DNA of 22,318 nucleotides from a virus. Within the stretch, counting starts at the first letter, position 1. Each line of letters begins with the position of its first letter. The position numbers were made by a program, and so were the translations under genes. The stretch is from positions 1 through 22,318 of IMG/VR virus record IMGVR_UViG_3300042471_000448. One strand, written 5' to 3'. Under the pieces are notes generated by a model. That model was not told where the DNA came from. It ran no database searches and saw nothing but the letters and a program-made list of their open reading frames with translations. Positions 7,092 to 14,642 of the stretch are shown here, piece by piece.

Positions 7092-9564
7092 AATGAACAA
7101 GCCGCTCGAAGACGACGAGGAACAAGGCGAAATGTTCGAGCTCGAAGACGACGAGCTCGAAGTTGAAGACACCGAAGACGGCGGCGCGATCATCCGTATG
7201 GAAAACGAGCAAGACGCCGCAGTCAAGCAAGCGCACTTCGCCAACATCGTCGAAGAGGTCGACCCATCCGCACTCAAGACGGCGGTGCAAGACCTGCTGG
7301 ATAAGCTCGAAAAAGACAAGGAAGCCAGAGAAAAGCGCGACAAGCAGTACGAGGAGGGATTGCGTCGTACTGGCTTGGGTGACGACGCGCCGGGCGGCGC
7401 TCAGTTCACTGGTGCCAACAAGGTGGTGCATCCGATGCTGGTGGAAGCCTGCGTGGACTTCAGCGCGCGGTTCATGAAGGAGGTGTTCCCGCCGTCCGGC
7501 CCGGTGAAGAGCAAGATCCTGGGCGAGCACGACAAAGAGAAGGTCGACAAGGCGCGGCGCAAGGCTGAGTTCATGAACTGGCAATGCACGGAACAAATGC
7601 CAGAGTTCCGCAGCGAGCTGGAGCAGCTCAGCACGCAGCTGCCGTTGGGCGGCGGTCAGTACCTGAAGCTCATGTGGAACGCGCAATGGAAACGCCCATG
7701 CTCTGAGTTCATTGCGATTGACGACATTTACTTGCCGTTCGCGGCCACGAACTTCTACAGCGCCGAGCGCAAGACGCACGTCCAATACATCACCAAGATG
7801 GAATACCAGCGGCGCGTGAACGCCGGTATGTATTCAGACGTCGACATCGGCCAGCCAGAAGACCCCGAGTTCAGCAAGGCGAGCCAAGCCAACGACAAAA
7901 TCGAAGGGCGCAAGGACACCGCCTACAACGAAGATGGCTTGCGCACCATCTTTGAAATTTATACGCACTTGGACTTTGGTGATGGCGTTGAGCCTTACAT
8001 TCTCTCCATCGACAAGAGTTCCGGCAAGGCGCTTTGTTTGTACCGCAACTGGGAACCAGAAGACGAACAAAAGCGCGAGCTAGACTGGATTGTTGAGTTC
8101 CCATTCGTGCCTTGGCGCGGCGCTTACCCTATCGGGCTCACGCACATGATCGGCGGGTTGAGCGGTGCGGCCACCGGCGCGTTGCGCGCGCTGTTGGATT
8201 CAGCTCACATCCAAAACATCCCGACGCTGTTGAAGTTGAAAGGCGGCCCGAACGGTCAAACCATCAATGTCCAACCGACCGAAGTGGCAGAAATCGAGGG
8301 CGGCGCGCTGATCGACGACATCCGCAAGCTCGCGATGCCTATGCCGTTCAACCCGCCTTCAGCCGTGTTGTTCCAGCTGCTCGGGTTCTTGGTCGACGCA
8401 GGCAAGGGTGTGGTGCAAACGTCGTTCGAGAAGCTCTCAGACGCCAACCCCAACCAGCCTGTGGGCACGACGCTGGCGTTGATTGAGCAGGGCATGGTGG
8501 TGTTCAGCTCGATTCATTCGCGCCTCCACAACTCCATGGCGCGTGCGTTCAAGATCCTTCACCGCATCAACAGCGCCTACCTCACCGACGAGGTTGTTGA
8601 GGGTTACGACGCAGGGTTAGACGTGAAGCCGCAAGATTTCGACGGCCCGTTGGACGTCATTCCTGTTTCTGACCCAGCGATTTTCTCGGAAACACAGCGC
8701 TTTGCGCAGGTTCAGGCGTTGATGCAGCGCGCGGCGATGATGCCGGGCATGTACGACCAGCGTAAAGTTGAGGAAATGTTCCTGCGGGCGATGAAAATCC
8801 CCGACAACGACGTGTTGAAGCCAGATCCGGGCAAAGACAACGTCGATCCTGTGTCGGAAAACGTCGCGGCAGCCATGGGCAGGCCGATTTATGTGTTGCC
8901 GAAGCAGGATCACATGGCGCATATCAAGACGCATGTCGCATTTTTGAAGTCTCCGCTGTTCGGCATGAACCCGGCGATCACACAGACCTACCTTTATCCC
9001 ATCGCGTTGCACCTGCGCGACCACTTGTTGAACTATTACTTGGTCGAAGCGCACGAAGCCGTCGAAAGAGCGTCCGAGGAAAAGCTCATCGGAGACGATT
9101 CCGCGCAAGAAGTGCAAGTCATCTTGCAAGTTCAACAATTCATCGAGCAACAACTCGGTGCATTCGCGCAAGAGTTGGCGCAACTGTCGCAAGCTGCAGA
9201 GCAATTCAAGCCGCAACCACCCATGCCGCCAGACAGCTCGTTGCAAGTGGCTCAAATCGGCGCTCAGGTGCAGCAAGCCGCGTTGCAACAGCGTGCACAA
9301 AGCGATCAACAACGCCTCGCGCAGCAAGCACAAATCGAACAACAGAAGTTGGCAGACCGCGCACAAGAGCGTGCCGAAGAAATGCGGCAAGAGGAGTTGC
9401 GTCAGATGGCGGAAAACGAACGGACAGCGGCAGAAATCGGTGCACGCGAGCGTATGAACACCGCCGACAACGACACGGCGATGAGGTTGGCTGCGGCAGA
9501 AATCGCCAGTGGCGAGAAGATTGCGGTGAGCACCGGCACCGGCATCAATCCGGGCACACGTTAA
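7084..9564 (+). CDS. Portal protein
   Basis: The dodecameric ring at one capsid vertex through which DNA enters and leaves, docking the terminase and later the head-tail adaptor. Its 826 residues match long P22-type portals. Seen: a strongly acidic N-terminus (residues 8-34), then the conserved opening of the portal core (ANKVVHPMLVEACVDFSARF at 111-130, then MKEVFPP). A glycine-rich GGLSGAATGALRAL stretch lies mid-protein, and a glutamine- and alanine-rich coiled coil covers about 678-800, as in the barrel helix of P22-like portals. GAGGA at 7074-7078 precedes the ATG. The start overlaps the upstream gene by 8 bases. Position beside terL and upstream of scaffold and capsid supports the call. 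Confidence 0.9.
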   Translation: MAEMNKPLEDDEEQGEMFELEDDELEVEDTEDGGAIIRMENEQDAAVKQAHFANIVEEVDPSALKTAVQDLLDKLEKDKEAREKRDKQYEEGLRRTGLGDDAPGGAQFTGANKVVHPMLVEACVDFSARFMKEVFPPSGPVKSKILGEHDKEKVDKARRKAEFMNWQCTEQMPEFRSELEQLSTQLPLGGGQYLKLMWNAQWKRPCSEFIAIDDIYLPFAATNFYSAERKTHVQYITKMEYQRRVNAGMYSDVDIGQPEDPEFSKASQANDKIEGRKDTAYNEDGLRTIFEIYTHLDFGDGVEPYILSIDKSSGKALCLYRNWEPEDEQKRELDWIVEFPFVPWRGAYPIGLTHMIGGLSGAATGALRALLDSAHIQNIPTLLKLKGGPNGQTINVQPTEVAEIEGGALIDDIRKLAMPMPFNPPSAVLFQLLGFLVDAGKGVVQTSFEKLSDANPNQPVGTTLALIEQGMVVFSSIHSRLHNSMARAFKILHRINSAYLTDEVVEGYDAGLDVKPQDFDGPLDVIPVSDPAIFSETQRFAQVQALMQRAAMMPGMYDQRKVEEMFLRAMKIPDNDVLKPDPGKDNVDPVSENVAAAMGRPIYVLPKQDHMAHIKTHVAFLKSPLFGMNPAITQTYLYPIALHLRDHLLNYYLVEAHEAVERASEEKLIGDDSAQEVQVILQVQQFIEQQLGAFAQELAQLSQAAEQFKPQPPMPPDSSLQVAQIGAQVQQAALQQRAQSDQQRLAQQAQIEQQKLADRAQERAEEMRQEELRQMAENERTAAEIGARERMNTADNDTAMRLAAAEIASGEKIAVSTGTGINPGTR

Positions 9565-9581
9565 TTTTTATGGAGGTAACA

Positions 9582-9728
9582 ATGAGCGACAAACCAACAC
9601 CCGGCACTGTGCCGATGAGCGGCCCTTACGTGAAACAAAAGCACCGCCTCGCGGCTGGTGAAAAGCTGAACGGCCAGACATTGCCCGCAGCGCCCAAGAC
9701 CACTCCAGGGCCAAAAACCCCTGCATGA
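9582..9728 (+). CDS. Small hypothetical protein (48 aa)
   Basis: A 48-residue protein starting MSDKPTPGTVPMSGPYVK, rich in proline, lysine and threonine, probably disordered. Support: a strong GGAGG site at 9572-9576 with good spacing to ATG 9582, and an exact ATGA overlap (9725-9728) with the next gene. Without it the strong ribosome site would have no purpose. I do not recognise a family; it may be a small virion-associated or accessory protein. Confidence 0.65.
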   Translation: MSDKPTPGTVPMSGPYVKQKHRLAAGEKLNGQTLPAAPKTTPGPKTPA

Positions 9729-9922
9729 ATGTAGTCGACCAACTATTCAATCGTCTCAAGGCTGACCAGCAGGCATTTGCGCTGGACGCCTTGAGACGAC
9801 CACAAACACGGGATACCTTCGAGTACGGGTACCGCGTCGGCATCGTGCAAGGGTACGAAGCCGCCATCAATGTGCTCTTGCAACTTCTGAAAGAGGAGAA
9901 AGACAGTGACCCAGACCTATGA
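9725..9922 (+). CDS. Small helical hypothetical protein (65 aa)
   Basis: A 65-residue helical protein: two helices at about 1-25 and 33-58, with the central RDTFEYGYRVGIVQGYEAAI linking them. It resembles short proteins that sit between portal and scaffold genes in related phages (from memory), without known function. The start lies inside the preceding stop (ATGA) with no clear Shine-Dalgarno site, so expression probably depends on translational coupling. Its end overlaps the GTG start of the co-chaperonin gene by 17 bases. Confidence 0.65.
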   Translation: MNVVDQLFNRLKADQQAFALDALRRPQTRDTFEYGYRVGIVQGYEAAINVLLQLLKEEKDSDPDL

Positions 9923-10313
9923 GGACGCATTGGCAGAGGCTTTTCCGGCGGTAGACGCTGGCATTCAGCCTTTCGGTAGCCGTGTCCTGGTGCAAATCCG
10001 TACGCCAAAGAAAAAGTCGGCAGGCGGCATCATCATTGACACCGGCTCGCGCGACACCGAAAAATGGAACACCCAAGTCGGCAAAGTAGTTTCACACGGC
10101 CCAGTGGCTTATCGCAACCGCAACAACTTGGAAGCGTGGCCTGAAGGTTCATGGGCGCATGCCGGTGACTTCGTGCGTGTACCGAAATACGGCGGTGACC
10201 GTTGGGAAGTTCCAATGGAAAACGGCGAGAGCGCGATGTTTGTGATTTTCAACGACTTGGATATAATCGGCAAGGTCGATGGCGACCCGCTAGCTATCCG
10301 AGCATTCATCTGA
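9906..10313 (+). CDS. GroES-like co-chaperonin
   Basis: Likely the heptameric lid that works with host GroEL, replacing or modifying host GroES to fold phage proteins, most plausibly capsid or scaffold. Seen: IQPFGSRVLVQI at residues 20-31 matches the first strand of Cpn10 proteins. KKKSAGGIIIDTG at 35-47 corresponds to the mobile loop that contacts GroEL, with GGIII in place of the usual GGIVL. GKVVSHGP at 59-66, HAGDFVRVPKYGG at 85-97 and VIFNDLDIIGKVDG at 113-126 follow the canonical order. At 135 residues it is longer than bacterial GroES (about 97), as in phage co-chaperonins such as T4 gp31. GTG start, with GAGGAG at 9893-9898. Confidence 0.88.
   Translation: MTQTYEDALAEAFPAVDAGIQPFGSRVLVQIRTPKKKSAGGIIIDTGSRDTEKWNTQVGKVVSHGPVAYRNRNNLEAWPEGSWAHAGDFVRVPKYGGDRWEVPMENGESAMFVIFNDLDIIGKVDGDPLAIRAFI
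10240..10267 (+). promoter_or_regulatory. Possible sigma70 promoter inside the end of the co-chaperonin gene
   Basis: TTGTGA at 10240-10245 and a perfect TATAAT at 10262-10267 are separated by 16 bases. Transcription would start about 50 bases before the scaffold-like gene. The site is within coding sequence, so chance is a real possibility. Confidence 0.25.
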
Positions 10314-10325
10314 AGGAGATGAACC

Positions 10326-11294
10326 ATGGCAGAAAAGCTCACTGAAAAAGACGACGACAAAGATGACGACATCGTCATAGTCGAAGAAGACCCGAGCGCG
10401 AAACAACAAGAACCAACCGGCATCGAATCAGACGACCAAGAGGACGCGCGCGTCAATGCGTCCAACGAGGATGACGACGATGATGAAATCGACGCCAGCG
10501 ACAAAGAGCGGGAAGCAATCCGCGAGCGCCGCCGCTTGGAAAAGCAAGAGCGCAAGGTTCGCCGCGACGAAGCCATCAAGCGTGACAAAGTCGAACTCGA
10601 CTTCCTGCGCAAGCGCAACGACGACCTAGAGCGCCGCCTCAGCGCTCAAGAGCAGCGCGCTCACACAGCCGATTTGCGCGGCTTCGATGCTGAAATTGCA
10701 CGCGCCCAGCAAGAAGTCGACATGGCCGAGAAAGTCATCGCAAAAGCCGTAGCAGCAGGCAACGGTGACGACGTAGCGCAAGCCATGCGGTACCGTGACG
10801 CGGCGATTACCCGAGCCCAACAGCTAACTTGGCAAAAGCAGCAAACCGCGCAGCAGCCGCCAACGCAGCAAACCGCGCCAGACGACGTTGCCATCGCTTA
10901 CGCAAAAGAGTTCATCCAGGAAAATCCTTGGTACGACACTCAGGGCGGTAACGAGGACAGCGCCATCGTGCTCGCCATCGACCAATCTCTCGCCAAAGAC
11001 GGCTACGACCCGCACACCGAGGATTATTGGGACGAGTTGCGTCGCCGGGCAGCGCGCCGCTTGCCGGAGCGTTTTGCGCCGAACAAAGAGCCTGCGCAGC
11101 AAAAGCGTGAAGCTCGCGGCGGCCCACAGGTAGGCTCCGGCAAAGAGCATGCGCCCACCAGCACTCGCAAGGAGATCTACATCTCCCCAGAGCGCAAACA
11201 AGCATTGATTGAGGCGGGCGTTTGGGACGATCCTGTTTTGCGTAATAAGTATGTTAAGCGTTACGCAGAATACGACCGCAATAATAAAGCTTGA
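10326..11294 (+). CDS. Putative scaffolding protein
   Basis: Probably the internal scaffold that guides capsid assembly. Seen: a very acidic, low-complexity N-terminus (about residues 1-65, with long runs of Asp/Glu), a charged helical/coiled-coil region at about 60-170 (REAIRERRRLEKQERKVR onward), a Gln/Pro-rich linker at about 170-185, and a conserved-looking C-terminal block with FIQENPWYDTQGG and DGYDPHTEDYWDELRRR. The composition (acidic, helical, no membrane segment) and the place between portal and capsid genes fit phage scaffolds, which otherwise share little sequence. Strong AAGGAG at 10313-10318. The last 40 residues are basic, as in P22-type scaffold ends that bind coat protein. 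A head protease or other minor head protein is less likely. Confidence 0.7.
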   Translation: MAEKLTEKDDDKDDDIVIVEEDPSAKQQEPTGIESDDQEDARVNASNEDDDDDEIDASDKEREAIRERRRLEKQERKVRRDEAIKRDKVELDFLRKRNDDLERRLSAQEQRAHTADLRGFDAEIARAQQEVDMAEKVIAKAVAAGNGDDVAQAMRYRDAAITRAQQLTWQKQQTAQQPPTQQTAPDDVAIAYAKEFIQENPWYDTQGGNEDSAIVLAIDQSLAKDGYDPHTEDYWDELRRRAARRLPERFAPNKEPAQQKREARGGPQVGSGKEHAPTSTRKEIYISPERKQALIEAGVWDDPVLRNKYVKRYAEYDRNNKA

Positions 11295-11297
11295 GTG

Positions 11298-11326
11298 TTG
11301 CCTTTTTTGAAGTTTCACAACATAAT
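11298..11326 (+). promoter_or_regulatory. Candidate sigma70 promoter before the 11356 gene
   Basis: TTGCCT at 11298-11303, a 17-base spacer, then CATAAT at 11321-11326 (4/6 and 5/6 to consensus). It lies in one of the few gaps (11295-11355) and would drive the decoration and capsid genes. CAATCG follows the -10 box after five bases, as in the promoter candidate at 16644. Confidence 0.5.
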
Positions 11327-11355
11327 GTGCACAATCGCTGAAAGGAGCGAGCAAT

Positions 11356-11886
11356 ATGACCGACGAACGCCTGAAGAAATCCGCTGGAGACAATCGCACA
11401 AATCGCGCGATGGAAGATCGTGCTGTCACTGAAAATCGTGAAGTCACCGAAGATGAGCGGGTTGAAATGTTCCGTCAGCAGTTTTTCCAGTCCTCACTTC
11501 CGGACTTGCCTAAGATTCCGGGCTGGCACACATGCTGGCTCACCACCACCAATCCGCGTGACTCCATCCAAATGAGAATTCGTTTGGGTTACGAACCTGT
11601 GAAGCCAGAAGACGTTCCTGGCTGGGAATACGCCACACTCAAGACGGGTGACTGGCAAGGGTTCATCGGCGTCAACGAAATGCTTGCATTCAAGCTGCCT
11701 ATTTCACTGTACGAAAAATACATGAAAGAAGCGCATCATGACGCGCCATTGCGTGAAGAAGAGAAACTCACCGACACTGCTGAGTTCTTGGAACAACAAG
11801 CGCGCGCTTCGAAATCGAAGCTGCAAATTGGTGAGGGCAATTTGGAAATGGGACAAAAGCGTGAGGCAATGTTTGACCTCTCGTGA
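11356..11886 (+). CDS. Conserved phage head-module protein, unknown function
   Basis: A 176-residue protein not assigned to a named family. Seen: a charged, probably disordered N-terminus (to about residue 45), a compact central part with tryptophans and IPGWHTCWLTTTNPRDS, IRLGYEPVKPEDVPGWE and LAFKLPISLYEKYMKEAHHD, and a C-terminal charged helix with LEQQARASKSKL. Proteins with this layout occur immediately before the capsid genes in related uncultured phages (from memory). AAGGAG at 11342-11347 gives a clear start. It is the first gene of a probable unit including the capsid gene. It may be a minor head or assembly factor; nothing in it indicates a protease. Confidence 0.62.
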   Translation: MTDERLKKSAGDNRTNRAMEDRAVTENREVTEDERVEMFRQQFFQSSLPDLPKIPGWHTCWLTTTNPRDSIQMRIRLGYEPVKPEDVPGWEYATLKTGDWQGFIGVNEMLAFKLPISLYEKYMKEAHHDAPLREEEKLTDTAEFLEQQARASKSKLQIGEGNLEMGQKREAMFDLS

Positions 11887-11915
11887 CGAAACCATTTAAC
11901 CATTAGGAGTATGCA

Positions 11916-12509
11916 ATGTCTTCGACTAGCGCACCTTTTGGCTTCCGTCCGTCTTTCCACAACAGTGGCCAGATGCGGCCGAAAGCCTACACCATCACGT
12001 CGACTTACGCAGCCAACATCTTTTCGGGCGATCCCGTAAAGCTGACTGACAACGGCGTGGTTGAACTGGGTACCTCTGACGGTACTCGCTCCGGAACTGC
12101 TGGCGGCGTACTGCTGCTCGGCATTTTCGCTGGTTGCCAATACCTTGATGCATCGGGCAAACCGACCATCAGCCCGTTTTGGCCTTCAGGCACCACAGGC
12201 ACCGAGATCGTTGCTTGGGTTTATGATGACCCAGAAACGCTCTTCGACGTTCAGTACGACAATCCTTCTGTCGGCACAACGGTGCAAACCGCTGTCGGCG
12301 AACAGTGTGACTGGACGATTGCTTCGCCCGGCGGCTCGACCCGAACCGGTCTGAGCAACACGTACCTGACCGCGATTCAGTCTACATCTGGCCAGTTCCA
12401 GATTACTGGGTTCGCATACAATATCAATGACTCACTGACTGACGCTTATGTACAAGTAACTGTTCGCATCAACGAACACCAGTACAAAGCAGCAGTTAAC
12501 TCGGTATAA
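11916..12509 (+). CDS. Probable capsid decoration / minor head protein
   Basis: A 197-residue beta-rich, Gly/Thr/Ser-rich protein directly upstream of the capsid gene. It opens with APFGFRPSFHNSGQMRPKAY and contains FSGDPVKLTDNGVVE and GGVLLLGIFAGCQYLD, a pattern I associate with small beta-barrel head proteins next to major capsid genes in uncultured phages. No signal peptide and no catalytic motif. AGGAG at 11905-11909 sets the start; an out-of-frame ATG at 11911 can be ignored. Its stop TAA is embedded in the strong ribosome site of the next gene. Decoration (capsid-cementing) is the best guess from position and composition, not shown by a motif. Confidence 0.6.
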   Translation: MSSTSAPFGFRPSFHNSGQMRPKAYTITSTYAANIFSGDPVKLTDNGVVELGTSDGTRSGTAGGVLLLGIFAGCQYLDASGKPTISPFWPSGTTGTEIVAWVYDDPETLFDVQYDNPSVGTTVQTAVGEQCDWTIASPGGSTRTGLSNTYLTAIQSTSGQFQITGFAYNINDSLTDAYVQVTVRINEHQYKAAVNSV

Positions 12510-12522
12510 GGAGGGTTGACGA

Positions 12523-13437
12523 ATGGCTACCCCAATGCGTAGTACCGACTTTCGGTCGGTTGTCGAACCTATCCTGAACGAAGTGTTCGACGGTGTTTAC
12601 GAGCAACGTGCTGACGAATGGAGCATGGTGTTCCGTGAGCAAAAAGGCATTCCGCGTAACTACCATGAAGAGCCAGTGCTCTATGGTTTCGGTGCAGCGC
12701 CTGAACTGCCTGACGGCATGGCTGTCAGCTATCAATCAGGCGGCGTACTGTTCCTGCAGCGCTATCTCTACAAGGTCTATGGTCTGGCATTCAGCCTGAC
12801 CAAAGTTCTCGTGGAAGACGGTGACCACATTCGCATCGGTCAAACCTACGCCAAGCATCTGGCGCAGTCGCTGATCGAAACCAAGGAAACTCTTGGTGCG
12901 AACATTCTGAACCGCGCGTTCAACGCCAGCTACCCCGGCGGCGATGGCGTGGCACTGGTTTCGGCCAACCACCCAATCGTGAACGGCACGTTCAGCAACC
13001 AGCTGACCACCGCAGCCGCGCTGAGCCAAACTTCGCTGGAGCAGATCCTCATCCAAATCCGCAACGCTGTTGACAACAACGGCAAGCGTATTCGTTTGAC
13101 TCCGCGCAAGATTGTTTCTGGCCCGAGCAACGTGTTCCAAGCTGAGGTGCTGTTGAAGTCTGTGCTGCGTACCGGCACAGCTGACAACGACATCAACCCA
13201 GTGAAGTCGATGGGCCTGTTGTCGGAAGGTCAAGCTAACCTTTCTCGTATTACGTCCACCACTGCTTGGTGGGTCGAAACTGATGCGCCCGAGGGTCTCA
13301 AGCTCTTGATGCGTCGCGGTCTCGAGAAATCGATGGAAGGCGACTTCGAAACCGACTCCATGCGTTACAAGGCCACCGAGCGTTATGTGTTCGGTTGGAC
13401 TGACCCGCGCGGCGTTTACGGTACCGCTGGCGTTTAA
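12523..13437 (+). CDS. Major capsid protein
   Basis: The main shell protein, expected to have the HK97 fold. The 304-residue sequence has the layout of Mu gpT-like coat proteins in uncultured phages: FRSVVEPILNEVFDGVYEQ near the N-terminus, FLQRYLYKVYGLAFSLTKVL at 84-103, a central FNASYPGGDGVALVSANHP, then KIVSGPSNVFQAEVLLKSVL and a C-terminal RYVFGWTDPRGVYG. Little sequence precedes the core, so no long cleaved propeptide (delta domain) is evident, which fits a separate scaffold gene. The strongest ribosome site in the window, AAGGAGG at 12508-12514, precedes it by 8 bases, as expected for the most abundant protein. Followed by a hairpin-rich gap. Confidence 0.88.
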   Translation: MATPMRSTDFRSVVEPILNEVFDGVYEQRADEWSMVFREQKGIPRNYHEEPVLYGFGAAPELPDGMAVSYQSGGVLFLQRYLYKVYGLAFSLTKVLVEDGDHIRIGQTYAKHLAQSLIETKETLGANILNRAFNASYPGGDGVALVSANHPIVNGTFSNQLTTAAALSQTSLEQILIQIRNAVDNNGKRIRLTPRKIVSGPSNVFQAEVLLKSVLRTGTADNDINPVKSMGLLSEGQANLSRITSTTAWWVETDAPEGLKLLMRRGLEKSMEGDFETDSMRYKATERYVFGWTDPRGVYGTAGV

Positions 13438-13445
13438 GTAGTGAA

Positions 13446-13530
13446 CCCCGCTCGGGCAACCGGGCGGGGAATTCCGGGGTTACCCGGTGTTGTAGACAGT
13501 CCCGGCTGACGTCATGCAGACTACGACACC
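13446..13530 (+). ncRNA. Structured RNA element downstream of the capsid gene
   Basis: Three strong stems follow the capsid stop. Stem 1: CCCCGCTCGG (13446-13455) pairs with CCGGGCGGGG (13460-13469) through 10 pairs (one G-U), closed by a GCAA tetraloop of the stable GNRA class. Stem 2: CCGGG/CCCGG (13474-13478 and 13483-13487) around GTTA. Stem 3: GGTGTTGTAG (13486-13495) with CTACGACACC (13521-13530), 10 pairs with one G-U. Stem 3 shares two bases with stem 2. No T-run follows any of them, so this is not a standard intrinsic terminator. Likely roles are 3' mRNA stabilisation, processing or attenuation. Confidence 0.5.
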
Positions 13531-13555
13531 TTGACTCGCATGAGAGGAAACGAAC

Positions 13556-14155
13556 ATGGCACAAACTACATTCACCGGCCCAGTAACTTCGCTGAACGGT
13601 TTTTCTAGCGGCACTTCTTCGTCGCCGATTTCCGTCACAACTGCCGGCAACATTTCCAGCTCTTACGGCACAACTTCTGCTACGACCGGCGACACGAGAC
13701 TGTCTTACCAGCGGCTCGCATTTACTTCGACCGGTTCTGGTGAAACCGCACGCTTCCTCACCCGCGTAACTGGCGCAAATGCAGCAACAGGCGGCACGAT
13801 CAACGGCGCACACATCTCGACGTCGATCAACACAGGCGGCTCAATTTCTGGCGCAGCGAATGCAATCCGTGCAACGCTGGGCGGCACCGCGACAACTCCG
13901 GGCGGTACTCTGGCTGTTCTGCAACTGGACACCGACTACGGCACCAACGTGACTTTGGGCGCTGCATCTTCGTTTATCCGTGTTACCGACAGCGGTTCGC
14001 AAACTGGCGAAGTGCAAAATCTGATCAACATCGAAACTGGCCCTGCGGCTACTGTTGCGCCTACTGCTACTGCGGTTGCAACTGTTTCCAAGGCAATTAA
14101 AGTTCGCATCGGTGGAACTGATTATTATGTTCCTGCTTATGCTTCTTTTAGCTAA
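13556..14155 (+). CDS. Conserved beta-rich structural protein
   Basis: A 199-residue Thr/Ser/Gly/Ala-rich protein with few charged residues, typical of virion surface or fibre proteins. Seen: an N-terminal FTGPVTSLNGF stretch, TRLSYQRLAFTSTGSGETAR, then a repetitive GGTINGAHISTSINTGGSIS region followed by ANAIRATLGGTATTPGGTLA, and a C-terminal KVRIGGTDYYVPAYASFS. This pattern is common after capsid genes in uncultured phages, without known function. AGAGGA at 13542-13547 sets the start. It follows the structured gap and its stop overlaps the next start as TAATG. A head fibre or capsid-associated role is inferred from position. Confidence 0.65.
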   Translation: MAQTTFTGPVTSLNGFSSGTSSSPISVTTAGNISSSYGTTSATTGDTRLSYQRLAFTSTGSGETARFLTRVTGANAATGGTINGAHISTSINTGGSISGAANAIRATLGGTATTPGGTLAVLQLDTDYGTNVTLGAASSFIRVTDSGSQTGEVQNLINIETGPAATVAPTATAVATVSKAIKVRIGGTDYYVPAYASFS

Positions 14156-14325
14156 TGGAAATAACCAAGGAATTTTTGGTTGGTGAGATGCAAGAGCTTG
14201 AGCAAGAATTAACGAAGGCAAACACCTTCATCATTCAAGCTCAAGCGACTTTGGCTGCTTACCAAATGTTGGTCAGAAGGTTGGACGAAACTGAACAGCC
14301 AAAAGACACGGAGGCGCTTCAATGA
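14155..14325 (+). CDS. Small coiled-coil accessory protein (56 aa)
   Basis: A 56-residue, highly helical protein (starting MEITKEFLVGEMQELEQEL) with heptad-like spacing of hydrophobics across most of its length and an acidic, probably flexible C-terminus. Support: it is framed by a TAATG overlap with the preceding stop and an ATGA overlap with the following start, and it fills what would otherwise be a 166-base gap. There is no clear Shine-Dalgarno site, which suits coupling. Similar short coiled-coil proteins are scattered through phage structural modules; function unknown. Confidence 0.65.
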   Translation: MEITKEFLVGEMQELEQELTKANTFIIQAQATLAAYQMLVRRLDETEQPKDTEALQ

Positions 14326-14642
14326 GACGCATTGTATTATCCAAAACTGGTGCTGGCGCCAGTGCTGTGTCGCCGATGAACCTGAACACGAGCCCATTCA
14401 ACGTGGGTTTTGGTGTGATTGTGAGCGGAACAGCGAACTACACGGTGCAACACACGTTTGACGATGTGTTTTCGCCTACGTTCGACCCCAGCACGGCCAC
14501 TTGGTTTCCGCACCCAACAATTGCAGCGCTAGGTGCTAATGCTGACGGCAACTATGCATTCCCAGTAACTGCGATTCGGTTACTGGTGAATTCTGGCGGC
14601 GGTACAGCTACGCTCGTGTTGCTGCAAGCTGGCATTCAGTAA
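14322..14642 (+). CDS. Conserved small structural protein
   Basis: A 106-residue beta-rich protein, recognisable as a widespread short phage protein by YTVQHTFDDVFSPTFDPSTA, a tryptophan-containing WFPHP segment and a C-terminal AIRLLVNSGGGTATLVLLQA. The layout suggests a small beta-sandwich. GGAGG at 14310-14314 with ATGA coupling sets the start, and its TAA overlaps the next gene as TAATG. No catalytic or membrane features. Probably a virion component, but position in the structural block is the only evidence. Confidence 0.65.
   Translation: MRRIVLSKTGAGASAVSPMNLNTSPFNVGFGVIVSGTANYTVQHTFDDVFSPTFDPSTATWFPHPTIAALGANADGNYAFPVTAIRLLVNSGGGTATLVLLQAGIQ

Noticed and set aside
6501-9390. Long - strand open frames (280, 300 and 257 codons) opposite the large protein and the portal
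   Set aside because: All are antisense to well-supported + strand genes, lack ribosome sites and show the Leu/His/Arg-rich composition of antisense frames.
11887-11915. Regulatory signal in the AACCATT repeats before the decoration gene
   Set aside because: Two 7-base copies in a 29-base gap are too short to be meaningful, and the gap is filled by the ribosome site.
13446-13530. tRNA or tmRNA gene
   Set aside because: The stems do not form a cloverleaf; there is no T-loop GTTCGA-type sequence and no acceptor pairing of the right length.
13531-13559. Promoter from TTGACT at 13531
   Set aside because: No -10-like sequence lies 16-18 bases downstream; that position is the start codon of the next gene.
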